Shown here: positions 28,161 through 38,042 of the stretch, in pieces
Numbering within the stretch: position 1 is the first letter of the stretch
How the letters are laid out: each line of letters begins with the position of its first letter
NCBI GenBank assembly: GCA_004802725.1
Contig: SGPM01000257.1
Location: 1-39,870, forward strand
Length of the DNA stretch: 39,870 nucleotides
Direction: 5' to 3'
Source of the DNA: Antrodiella citrinella
Lineage: Eukaryota > Basidiomycota > Agaricomycetes > Polyporales > Steccherinaceae
Program-made: the position numbers and the translations under genes
Notes under the pieces: generated by a model
The model's input: the letters and a program-made list of their open reading frames with translations, nothing else
The model's database searches: none
Told to the model about the DNA's origin: nothing

Positions 28161-29792
28161 TCATGTCTTCTCGAAAGATATCAAGGACCAAATGGATACT
28201 CTGCAATCTTGACTACCAGCTGCTAACCACCTCGTTCTCGCCTCTTTCTCTGATATCGTCTCGTCGTCGTCGTCATCATCATCGTCTGCGGTTGCATCAC
28301 CATGAGAGGTTGTACGGTGCAAGAGAGGATGAGCAAAGGCGACGCATTGCGTATTCTGCTTGTGAAAGGCGAGGGTACCCAGTGGTTTCAAAGTTTTGGT
28401 GGAGTAAAGTCGGATTCTGGGCGCGGATTTCGGTTAGTCCAAGTAAGATACCGCGCGTCGCATGAAAGACTCACTTTCCGTCCCAACCACCCACCGCACA
28501 TACTCTGCCGTCGTCCCGGATTGCTATAGACCCGTTGCCAGGGTGGGTCGTTCGGTGGGTCGTACAAGCTTTTTTCACGTCTTCTGGGTCGCCAGTGGTC
28601 TGAGTTGAGGTTAAGAAAACAACGGAAGCACACAAGTGGAGGTGGTCTTACTGAAAGGTCATACCGACCAATCAAATGGTCGGCAGATACAGTGAGAGCC
28701 AGGGTATTGTCCCTCGATACCGTCATAGCCATCACTTATATACCCTCTCGTAAAAAGACAAGAACACTGAGACAAGGAACCACTCACCAGATTCTACGTG
28801 CAGCTTGATTGACCACAACCCAACCCAACCCACTCCTTCTACACTTGTTCGGCCTGACCAGTTGGCTTTCTCCGCTTCCTTACCCTTCAAAGTGCCCGAC
28901 CATTCTTTACCCCCTGTGCCAACTCCATCGAAGCCCCACATCGTCACGCTCCCATTCTCATACCCGCATAGCAGTCGTAACTGGCTCTGAGATGAAAGTG
29001 CGATGTCGGAGTCGAAGCTGGTATGTTGGTAGACGAAGAGATGCAAGGACATGATAAGTCCGAGTGCATTCAGTCCTCTTCCGTCCACTACTTTCGTATG
29101 TGTCGTGTGGGCATCGTGTTTCCCGATGGCGGCATGTAATCGTGTGAGTGTTGGAAGAGACCAAACGTCAGCCTACAGCAAATTTGTGTTAGATACCACG
29201 GGAGAATAGTGACACTTGTACTCCACCTGTGAAGACTCGATAAGGTTGGGCACAGCAACGTATGCTTCGTCGTCTTCGGACGTGTCTGCACCGTCGAAAG
29301 ATAGTAGAGAAAAACGACAGAAGTTCAGTGCATTGACATCCAACGAACACATAAGTTCGGGAATGGGCCCGTCAGGCTGTGTCGCTGCGTCACGTAATTT
29401 CTCGGTGGTCTCCTCAGGTAATATCCATATATGCAGTTTGTTGTCTCTTCCATGACTATAAATCCAGTAGAATACATCGACAATGTGAGAAGATTGAACA
29501 CCTGCACACTTAATCAGTCCTCTCAACGCATCCATTCAAACGAGCGAACTCACGTCAACACCTTCTTCACTGAATTTGTGACTCTACTAAACCATTCCTG
29601 AACGCCTAGCACGCCTTCTTGGTGTGCCTTCCACCTCGCGAGAGGCCTCATCGACCTTGTCGATGTGACACTCACCGTGCCCCCCGCATCGCCTGCGTAG
29701 ATCCGTTCATTGTCGATGGAAATATACACAGAAGTAAGCGCAGATGTATGTGTCCGCAAAGTATGCGCAGGCGTTGGTGGGGGTAATGACAT
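28161..29792 (-). CDS. ASA1: ASTRA-associated protein 1 (WD40 repeats)
   Basis: Six exons: 29792-29554, 29455-29227, 29172-28788, 28734-28652, 28599-28475 and 28416-28161. The product is 438 aa, typical for Asa1. WD-type repeats run along the whole length: HTLRTHTSALTSVYIS at the start, LTHGRDNKLHIW formed across the first splice, LLCGYENGSVTMWGF, AVGGWDGKIRLYS and LAAGSQDCRVSIWSL at the end. Asa1 is a subunit or partner of the ASTRA complex, which helps assemble PIKK kinases and chromatin remodellers. An insertion before the last blade contains eight Asp in a row. Exon 2 uses a weak GTGGAG donor; all others are standard. It is followed on the same strand by the S28 gene and preceded by an F-box gene 187 bp upstream. 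Confidence 0.9.
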
Positions 29793-29979
29793 TCGTGCTG
29801 GTAGTTTGGTACCAGCCTAGACTCAGAGATGTGACCGTCGAGCACTTGGGGATGTCACATATTTATCACGCGTCACACTGACCTACAGCTACACCTCTTA
29901 TACTGCATTGCAAAGTCACTGGCACATCATCTACTTCGCGTTGTTTTGGAAATACTTTGTTGAAATATTGAGCCCATCG

Positions 29980-31719
29980 TCAAGCGGAAGTGGTAGAATG
30001 ATCCTGAGCGGCGGCTGAACATACTGTGGCGTCCAACCAGGGATGTCCATCCAACCATATAGAAAGCGGAGGACAAATGCTCATGGCCGCCCGAGTCTGT
30101 ACACAATCTCGTGCGATCCCAAACAAGTCGTCCCTTGCGCCACAGTTATACAACTGCAGCTGCTGTAGCTTCGGTGCGATCACCGTCTGCCCGCTGAGAT
30201 GACACGGCGAGGGGCTCCGATCCGGCGGAAGGGATAGAGTGTCGAATATACGCGCCACGTTTTCGGGTTCTGGAATGGCAAGCGGATTGTGCTTGGACGA
30301 CCGATGGGTGACTGCGAAGGATTCGAGTCCATTGAGCGCACACAGCGCAAGCCATTGAATGGTACCGAGCTCGGAGAGGTTGAATGAAATAGAAAGGATG
30401 CGCACAAGGCAAGATCCAAACACTCTCGTCAGGGCAGTTGCGGTGGGTAAGAGAACACTCATGTTTCGAAGTGAAACATCGTAAAGGATGGATTCGATTT
30501 GAAAATCGCTCGGAGGCTTAGGATCTATCTCGACCTTTATGCCTTTTGTGTATCCGCGAAAAATTATAGATCGTCCGTCCGCTGAGCTACCCTCCGTCAC
30601 TTCGAGGCTCGCGATGATACGCAAAGGTCCTATACAAGAGACGTCTGGCGGAAGAAAGTTTCCCAAAGGTTGAATGTCACCGCTTCGCCTGAAGCGAGAC
30701 GTGATATGTATCTGCGTCGTTTGCGGCATGCTGAGATACAACAGTGGGGAGGGAATAGCTCGCAGCTTCTCGTCGAAGTCCATATGAAGGGAACGTAAGC
30801 GAGGCAAGTCCACCATGGGCGGCTTTCCCTGGCCGACCGAACTTTCTCGGCGGAGGGTACGTCCCGTCAGTTTGATGTCCTCTAGGGTGCCACTGGAAGA
30901 TTGCATTAGACGAACAAAACAATATGTTTCGATCTCCCCTTCTTGAAGATTCTCCAAATGCAGGGTGTGGAGATTGGTCAGCGCGGAGGCGGCCCATGTC
31001 CAGGGGAGGGTCACGCCATGCAGCTGTAAGTCGCGAAGACGCCAAGATCCCGTCTGGGCTTCGTCAAAGAGTGTCGGCTCGGGAGCAAGGAGTGACGGTG
31101 TCGGTATCGCGTATGAATCTCGTTTTTCCAAACGTAGAGTCACAAGGTTGTCCAGCGGAAAGTGCTGAACAAGGAAATTGTGCAGAGTGTTTGGATTGGC
31201 TTTGATGTCTATGCTTTTTATTCGACCAGCGCTGGGGTGAATGACTTGCATCGCTCTGAAAGGTATGTACTCGCTATAATGCACATCCCATCTAATGCTG
31301 AGAGGTGCAAATCCAGAACGCTGCAGACATGTATACACGAAGTCTACATTGGGCTTCGTGAGGGTTGACCACAGGTTGTTAGATCGCAGAGCGAGATCTC
31401 GCCACTGACGGCAGACATGCGACACGCGATGCCAATTGATACCATTCCCTTGGACAAAGTGGAAAACCACGAGCAGCACATCGCCTGGGAGACGATTCAC
31501 CAGCGCGTGATCGTTGAGCAGTGCGTGGAGGGCCAGCAGGCGTGCAGCAGTTCGCCTTCTTTCGTTTCTCAACCAAGAGATGCTACTAATGTATATGTTG
31601 TCCACCGATGAGAACAATGCAGCAAGACTAGCCCGAACGTCCTCGGAAGACAATTGGTCGTGTGGGACAGGTGAATCGTCGGCGTCGGCGGATACAGACT
31701 GTCGTTGGAGTCTAAGCAT
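29980..31719 (-). CDS. F-box protein (paralogue 1)
   Basis: An intronless frame of 579 aa; the ATG has an in-frame stop just before it. An F-box lies at about 74-120: NRLPGDVLLVVFHFVQ, then VSHVCRQWRDLAL and LWSTL, the usual Leu-Pro start and VCrxWr core. Upstream is a predicted helix with LLALHALLND shared with paralogue 2. The remainder contains Leu-rich segments such as LHTLHLENL and LRSLHMDF, compatible with irregular leucine-rich repeats. F-box proteins recruit substrates to SCF ubiquitin ligases through Skp1. The target is unknown. Agaricomycetes carry large families of such proteins. It is divergent from the fluoride channel gene and in tandem with ASA1. Confidence 0.85.
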   Translation of the reverse strand: MLRLQRQSVSADADDSPVPHDQLSSEDVRASLAALFSSVDNIYISSISWLRNERRRTAARLLALHALLNDHALVNRLPGDVLLVVFHFVQGNGINWHRVSHVCRQWRDLALRSNNLWSTLTKPNVDFVYTCLQRSGFAPLSIRWDVHYSEYIPFRAMQVIHPSAGRIKSIDIKANPNTLHNFLVQHFPLDNLVTLRLEKRDSYAIPTPSLLAPEPTLFDEAQTGSWRLRDLQLHGVTLPWTWAASALTNLHTLHLENLQEGEIETYCFVRLMQSSSGTLEDIKLTGRTLRRESSVGQGKPPMVDLPRLRSLHMDFDEKLRAIPSPLLYLSMPQTTQIHITSRFRRSGDIQPLGNFLPPDVSCIGPLRIIASLEVTEGSSADGRSIIFRGYTKGIKVEIDPKPPSDFQIESILYDVSLRNMSVLLPTATALTRVFGSCLVRILSISFNLSELGTIQWLALCALNGLESFAVTHRSSKHNPLAIPEPENVARIFDTLSLPPDRSPSPCHLSGQTVIAPKLQQLQLYNCGARDDLFGIARDCVQTRAAMSICPPLSIWLDGHPWLDATVCSAAAQDHSTTSA

Positions 31720-32012
31720 TTAGCGAAAAGGAATGTGATACGATCAAGATAGACACGTACCATTACACTGTGAACCGGCGTAGGATGTATGCCAAGAAGT
31801 TACGATAGCCAGCTGCTTTCTTGTTCGAGTCAGGACGACTGACTCGGAGTCTCGGACTCGGACGGAGTGTTCGGTGGCGTTTAGCTCCGTCGGCCGAATC
31901 CGAACAGACTCGGCATTCTCAAGATCTCATTCTTTTTTCATCGCCATGCCTCTCTTTTGCTGATTGTCGTCGAAGTCGTATCTCATAACCTGAGGAGTGC
32001 CGTCGACGCGCA
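31720..32012. promoter_or_regulatory. Divergent promoter (F-box 1 / FEX) with GACTC repeats
   Basis: 293 bp between divergent starts. At 31841-31851 the 11-mer GACTCGGAGTC is a perfect inverted repeat around a central G, and related GACTCGGA copies follow at about 31855-31864 and 31905-31914. TGACTC, the core of bZIP (Gcn4/AP-1 type) sites, overlaps the palindrome. Regulatory function is inferred only. Confidence 0.45.
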
Positions 32013-33295
32013 ATGAGTGACGCGGAAAAAGACATTCAAACGGATTCTAGCGGTCCTGCCGCCTCCACACATTCCGACCGGGAACAGGACCTCGATAACT
32101 CTTCCCCTCGTCACGACCACAATGTTGTGTACCGTGCTAGCTCACAGCGCTCGAACGTTAGCAATGCAACCTCGCTAGCAGATATCGACCGCCCCCCTTC
32201 CGTCCACTCAGAGACAAATTTACCACTACCCCCAGCGAAGGTCTATCATCCCTTTTCGCCACACGTCCTCGCACTTCTCCTTCCTGCCTCCATATTTGGC
32301 GTTCTCGCACGACTGGGAATTCAGGCGATTACGACGTACGATGGGCAGGCCATATTCGCGTTGGCATGGGTCCAGGCAGCGGGGTGTTTAGTTATGGGCA
32401 TTGGACTGGGTATGAAGGAACCGTTTGGACAATTGTGAGTCTTCTCGCTTAATGTCTTCACATAACGGTCTGCTGAGATATGACGAGGATAGTTATGGGC
32501 CGTTATATACAGCGATGACAACGGGATTCTGTGGATCACTCACGACATTCTCTGGATGGCAATTTGATGTATTTCAATCATGGTTGAATGTGAACAGATA
32601 TCATCGAGATTGGTTCAGAGATGTGAGTTGTAACTACCCTCCGTCTTGTGCTTGGCTGATTCTACCTTCAGGTCTTAGACGGGCTTGGGCAGACTATATT
32701 CACGCTAGCAATATCTCTATCGGCATTACTCTTCGGTATGCACATAGCCTCCATGGTCAGACGACGCATTCCCCGGTTCCAACTCTCCTCGCCAAGCCGG
32801 AAAGTCCGATATGCGTTGACCGCGCTATCTGTGCTGGTGTATGCTGGGGCGTTTCCGGCATACTTTCGTCTACCACGATCATTCCGTCACCAAGCCACCG
32901 CAGCACTGCTGTTCTGCGTACCCGGGACTTTGACGCGATACACGTTATCAATCAAGCTCAATCCGCTCCTCAAGTTGTTCCCGCTGGGTACATTCACCGC
33001 GAACATGCTAGGAACTGCACTGTTGGGTACATTCCATGTTCTGCAAGGGACGCATGGTCCAGTCACCCCGAACGCGTGTGCAGTACTGCAAGGGCTTGCA
33101 GACGGATACTGCGGGTGTCTCACGACGGTGAGCACTTTTGCAGCGGAGGTTATAGGATTGGAGGATTGGAAAGCGTGGTTGTATGTGGTTGTGAGTTGGG
33201 TGGGTGGGCAGTGCTTGTTGTTGGTCATTCTTGGTTCGTCGTACTGGCACGGGGGAGTGAGCGAGCAGATGACTTGTGTATTTGCTACTGGATGA
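32013..33295 (+). CDS. FEX1: Fluoride exporter FEX (two-domain CrcB/Fluc family)
   Basis: Exons 32013-32434, 32493-32622 and 32672-33295 give 391 aa. A hydrophilic tail of about 80 residues is followed by two CrcB-like halves of roughly four helices each and a linking helix, as in eukaryotic FEX. Domain 1 has GFCGSLTTFSGW; domain 2 has GTFTANMLGTALLG (G290-N295) and GYCGCLTTVSTF. These carry the GxxxN and TTxS elements that line the fluoride path and bind the structural sodium ion. In domain 1 the pore Asn is replaced by Gln121 (AWVQAAGCLVMG), consistent with reports that one FEX half is degenerate. FEX acts at the plasma membrane to let F- leave the cell. The gene sits between two F-box paralogues. 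Confidence 0.93.
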
Positions 33296-33488
33296 GGATG
33301 CCATCTTGCTTCTGGATATGTGTGCTGCCCGTACGTGATTTGTATACCCCTCAAACGTCAGAGCTCTATATCGTCTACGTGGGATTGAAGACTCCGATTC
33401 ACCATAATCGCGGAGTTCGATCAAGTCTTACTGAACCCTGCATTTGATAGAAAGCAAACATTGTCACCTGCGGATCCCTCCCAGTCTA

Positions 33489-35371
33489 CTACTCAGGCCC
33501 AGGCTTTGTATCGTAAATATCCCCGTCATCATCACCTGGAGTGGACTCAGAGTCAGGACCCAACACAGGTATCCCATCCGACCAGACAGAAAGCGGGTCG
33601 CAGTCCCTACCCTCCATCCGCTTCTTCAAACATGCCCGTGCGAATGCAAGGAATTGCGGCCCCGTATCAAAATAAATCAAGTCCACTCGCTGTAAACGCG
33701 GCACTCTCCGCTGGTCTTGCTTTGGGCCGACGCCCTGTGCCAGGACGCGAAAGACGTGCGACATGCCTTCGAGGTCCTGAAAATTGGGTTGCTGGTACAA
33801 GGGCGCGATCCTGAGGCACCGGAGTCCCTCGAGCCCACACAGTTCCATCCAATGCCCCATCTCGAGCGCGAAGGTGACGGGGTTGTACAAGACGGTGAGG
33901 GTGTGGATGGGGCTCTGGCCGAACATGTCTGCGAAAGCGTTTGGGTGGCTTAAGAGGTCGGGGTAGCTTGAGAGATCGGGGTAGCTAGTGCTATGATGGA
34001 GGCCGACTTCGATTGTATAATAATTCAAGTCAGGATCGACTGTGCCTTTGAACGTGAACCCGCCATAACCATGCAGTACGACCATGAGCTCGGTGATTTT
34101 GAGCAGCGGACCTGAGCGAAAAAGGCTGGGAGGGAGTATGCCTGCTGATTGAAGAAGTTCCTCGGAGGTGATTATACGGCAGGTGAGAAGGAGTTGTGTT
34201 GTTTCCGGTATGCTGAGATACGAAAGTGGCACTAGTATGTTCATCGAAGGACCGTCGTTGGGCGTATAAACATCGCCGCGCATACAGAGTTCTCGCAGAC
34301 GAGCTAGACGTATCTCCGGAGCCTGTAGAGGTTCCCACGGTGCGGGCTCCTCCTCATCCTCCTCGTCAAAAGCCCGTCGACGCGAAAACGCATCCTCCAG
34401 GTGGACATACTCCAATGTCTTAGCGGAGGACTGCAGAAGGCGCGCGAAGATCGCATAGCTCAACCCTGCGTATTTGAGATGCAGGGACTGCAGATTATTC
34501 AGCACTCCTGCGGCCCAGTCCCAATCCAGCATCCCCACTCCGTTGAGATGCAGCTTGCGGAGGGCCCAGAAGCCAGACGTCCCGTGCAGAGTGGGTGTCC
34601 GACAACGCACGAAATTGTCCGGCTTCGAGCCAGCGAGCCATTCCAGCCGTAAATCCTGCAAACGATCGAGCGGACAATTCAGCCACGTCATGAACGCCGG
34701 TATGACCGACCCATGCCCCGCGACGATACGAAAACTGTGAATTCGGTCGCCGATGGAGAGGATCGGATCGATGGTTGGTTTGGCATCATAGGCAGCCAAC
34801 AGTCGTTGGCGGACCCACTCGATGCTCAGAGGCATGGTGCCCGATCGCTCGATGGAGGCCGAGACGAGTTGTGGATGGAAGGTGGTGATCCTCGACCACA
34901 AGCCGCGATAATCCAAAGCGATGCGTCGCCATGAACGGCACACGTGCGATATGCTCAATGATCCGTTCTGGTGGTCATGTTTGGCGCAAATGGAGAATAC
35001 GAGGCGGAGGACGTCGTCGTGGAGGCGATTTATCGGTGCTGCGTCGTTGATCAGCGCGTGCAGGGCAAGTAGATGCGACGCTGTCTTCGTTGCTTCGGCT
35101 TTGAGCCAGGAGATGTTTTTGGTACGTGTTTGTCCTGCCGAGGAGACCAAACTTGTGACACTGGCTTGGATATCTTCAGCCGACAGTCCATGGTATATGT
35201 GGGATTCGTCTGCGAACAAAGACTTCGAGACGTGTCAATACTAATCAGTAGATGGCAGTCCAACAATCCAATTATACTCACCATACAGCGTTGACACCCA
35301 ACCACAAAGTTGCAGCTGAACGGTGTCTTAGTCGTAAACAATCCACAAAGCCCTGAGCAGCTGGCAGACAT
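33489..35371 (-). CDS. F-box protein (paralogue 2)
   Basis: The large exon 35209-33489 (573 codons) has no in-frame ATG near its start, so I propose a short first exon 35371-35287. A GTATGG donor and a TTCGCAG acceptor (77-nt intron) join it in frame to give 601 aa. The F-box is at about 87-135: NRLHDDVLRLVFS, ISHVCRSWRRIAL, LWSRI. Similarity to paralogue 1 runs along the protein: LLALHAL(L/I)ND, SHVCRxWRxxAL, RSGxxPLSIxW and LSIPETTQ/LSMPQTTQ. A Leu-rich C-terminal part follows. It probably acts as an SCF substrate receptor with unknown target. The F-box Pro of paralogue 1 is His here. It is convergent with the FEX gene (193 bp between stops). The main exon is secure; the first exon is moderately supported. 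Confidence 0.75.
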
Positions 35372-35441
35372 TTCGCCTAGCGTCTCTTTTACTACGTTAC
35401 ATTTCACATATCACCTCTCTGCAGGCTATTGCTTCACGATG

Positions 35442-35640
35442 CTTGGTCGTTGATCACTGGCATCGAATGTAGGGAGAGCAGTGAGACTGTCTTTCTTGCT
35501 TCAGCTTTCAGCCAGGAGAAGATTTCGGTACATGTTCGTCCTGTTGAGGCCTGAGGAGAACAAATTCGCGAGCGGCGAGACCTCGTCGCGTCTACCTCTC
35601 AGCGCCTATCACCCTACTTTACATTTCACATGTCACATCC
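35442..35640 (-). pseudogene. Decayed partial duplicate of the F-box 2 5' end
   Basis: 35446-35560 resembles 35042-35150 of paralogue 2. The best block is TTGCTTC(A/G)GCTTT, GCCAGGAGA, GGTAC(A/G)TGTT and GTCCTG in the same order. 35621-35636 matches 35399-35414, upstream of the paralogue 2 start, at 15 of 16 bases. So the copy spans part of the first coding region and its upstream flank, with about 190 bp deleted between. Indels and stops destroy the frame, and there is no downstream F-box body. A truncated tandem duplication is the simplest explanation. Confidence 0.65.
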
Positions 35641-37103
35641 CCGTACTATGTTGAGAGTTGAAACATCGGTCGCCCACACTTCTTCCCAATCCCGCCTCCT
35701 TCTTCGAACCCCAGCCTTTCACGAGCTTGTAGACCAGCGTCGAGTGCGGTGTGTTTCACTGCAACAACGTTGGTAAGGTACTTACGGTCGCCCCGCGTAA
35801 GGACGGTCCAGCCGTGGCGCGCACGGCTCTCTGTTCAAAGTATCTCTTCAAACCTTCTGCGCTCGAATGCACGTATGGGCATGTGTGCCTGCACATTTAT
35901 CAGATCGGGTTCATGCACATGCGTTCATGCAAGGTTTTCCGAGAGGTCCACAAGGTATACACGACCTGCCATCCAAAAAAGCTTTTTTTTCTAGAGACGC
36001 CACAGCTCAGCTGAGAACATCATCACCACCCTCAAGGTCGAGCGAAACCGCAGCTACATATGACGTCGTCGCGTCACCACCTCGCCAAGGAGACGAGGTA
36101 GATCTAGACTACGCGCAACAGGACAAATAAAGAGCAAGACCTACGTCAGAGCAGTGCAGCGAGCGTCGGGGCACAGGCGGAACAGCACAACAAATGGCAA
36201 GAGGCACGTCTATTTCTTGGTGTGAATATATCTCCAGGCTCGAGCGTCGCGCATGGGCATCGCATGACGACACCAGTGCGCACCCAGGTTTGTTACCCGA
36301 CCGTTGGCAATGATCCCCATCCTTTCGATTTTCTCTTTGCTGCTTCTGACCGAGAGCCTGAGCTCAGACACCCTGGGTTCGGTATGTGTAATGCGTCCGT
36401 CCCAAAGGGGCGCTGCGCACGTTGCGGACGTGCAGACCCCCGGTTCCCTGTGCAGCGCTATGGCATATATACCGCACCAACAGTCCTACCGGCGACCGCA
36501 GTTTATGCAACCTGAACAGCAGGTCGCGAATTGACGACAGTTTGTCTTCGTGGGTCCTGGGAACGACGCGCCGGAGACAACACATACGACACACTGCACA
36601 CGACTATCTCCTCGAGTGACAGGTCCGAGCGGGTAAGTCAGCACCGGGCCTGTCCATGGGCCGAGAGGTGATGTCGAAGGTCTCGACCCCCTTGAGCGCG
36701 GGCGGTAGACACGATGCCAGACTGTAACAAACGGTGTGTCCGCAGTGTGATCGAAGAGTCCCTTGTGGGCGTGTATTTTCGTCGGCAATGAATGGGGTGA
36801 CAGGAATGTTTAATTAGAGATTATGACGATCCCTGGTGATCCCTCCCTGATTAGCAGATATTAGACGCATACGGACGGTTTCGTCATTTTCTTGCGGTAG
36901 TCAATATTTGAAATGAAGGGTTTCGGAGGTTTGCTTACCGCTCGTTCAAGCCAATCGTTGAAGTCGAAGCTGGAAATGACGCAGTGAGGTCAAACCCTAA
37001 CTTTGGGTTTCGTTGGGATCGACGTCTTTGGTATTGAGATGAAATTAGCTTGTTACCAGCACCAATTCTACGTGAGTAGTAGAGAACAAAATCCGGTGAG
37101 CTC
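35641..37103. other. Gene-poor region, nothing recognised
   Basis: Short frames exist on both strands (for example around 35750-36130 and 36222-36515), but none shows a domain, a consistent exon chain or family resemblance. A run of eight T follows AAAAAAGC at about 35975-35990. A short hairpin-capable pair AAACCC/GGGTTT lies near 36993-37011. Confidence 0.45.
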
Positions 37104-37593
37104 TTATCCTACATCCTCGAGATGAATGCAGAGCCTGAGCGCGTCGGTGTTATGGCGGCGCGGTGGTAGACAACGGTAGTGTTTAAGATAAGATTCCCCG
37201 TACGCGCGATTGGTGTTCTCTTCATTTTGACGGGGACACAATGCGAGCCACGTCGGAGGCCATAGATGGGCGTTCCGGTAATGTGTGTACCTCGTCGCAA
37301 AGACGAGTATCAAGAAAACGCGAGCAAACATTCCCACATTGACGATCTTGACCACAGAAGCTAATTCCCGAAATGCGAGCGATGTATTGTCCGTGATGTG
37401 CTCCGACCGCGTACAGAGAGATCAATGATCCGCCTTGGGACACGGATGCTTGAGCTTTGGGGATGAGAACGAGCAGAGATAGCTCGAGGAGGGATGGAAG
37501 GCCATGGATGTACACTGGTAGCAATAGTGAACATTAGGATTTGGGAGCTAGCGGGAGAACGAATGACGTACGTGAAGTTTCCAACCTTGACAT
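37104..37593 (-). CDS. Possible small spliced gene, membrane segment
   Basis: An ATG at 37593 with a 22-nt exon (37593-37572), a GTACGT...TACCAG intron of 57 nt and a second exon from 37514 read MSRLETSLYIHG, then the hydrophobic LPSLLELSLLVLIP. Further on, another frame gives a second hydrophobic stretch, GMFARVFLILVFATR, ending in IHLEDVG and a stop at 37104. At least one further intron near 37345-37465 is needed to join the frames, and I could not settle which donor and acceptor are used. It may be a small membrane protein or chance. No homologue recognised. Confidence 0.3.
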
Positions 37594-38042
37594 TCCGACC
37601 CTTGTCCTCCAGCTATTGGTTCACACACTGTCTGGTCTGTTTGTGTGGGATGATTGACATCACTGGGGATCAACGATGATTGGAGAGAGACGGTATGGAG
37701 ACGGAATGGATTGGGATGCAAAGAGAGTTGAAGGATCGGAACGGACAAGAGATGACACGTTGCCGTTGGGTGGCTTGGATGGCTGGACGGTGTGGAGGAC
37801 GAGGAGAACGACGAGCAGAGGACAAGGTTGCGTCGACCAATCAGACTCAACGCGGGGTATACCGGCGTCTACTGCGATTGTCGACGGATAGACGCCCATA
37901 GCGAACTCACAATCACGGGCTCTCTCAGTCTCACTTCAACTTTCGAACAGCTGCACTACGCAAAGAAGAACTCGGTAGCAGCTACAGCAGTCCTACTCTG
38001 CGGTGCTCGTAGCAGGCCTCGGGAGTCGATATATTCAACACC
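37594..38042. promoter_or_regulatory. Upstream region of the bHLH gene
   Basis: 449 bp before the bHLH start codon. No clear TATA box; a TATAT at about 38028-38033 is too close to the ATG to be a core promoter. Open frames here are short and unconvincing. Confidence 0.4.

Noticed and set aside
29535..29554. Early donor GTTTAG after codon GAA TG in ASA1 exon 1
   Set aside because: It would give a Cys-His join. The canonical GTGAGT at 29553 restores the family motif LTHGRDNKLHIW.
35740..35990. Possible pol III transcript ending in a run of eight T
   Set aside because: Only loose matches to a B box and no A box at the right spacing; no tRNA or snRNA fold recognised.
36985..37012. CCCTAA-like sequence (internal telomere repeat)
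   Set aside because: A single copy only; it is better described as a short AAACCC/GGGTTT hairpin.
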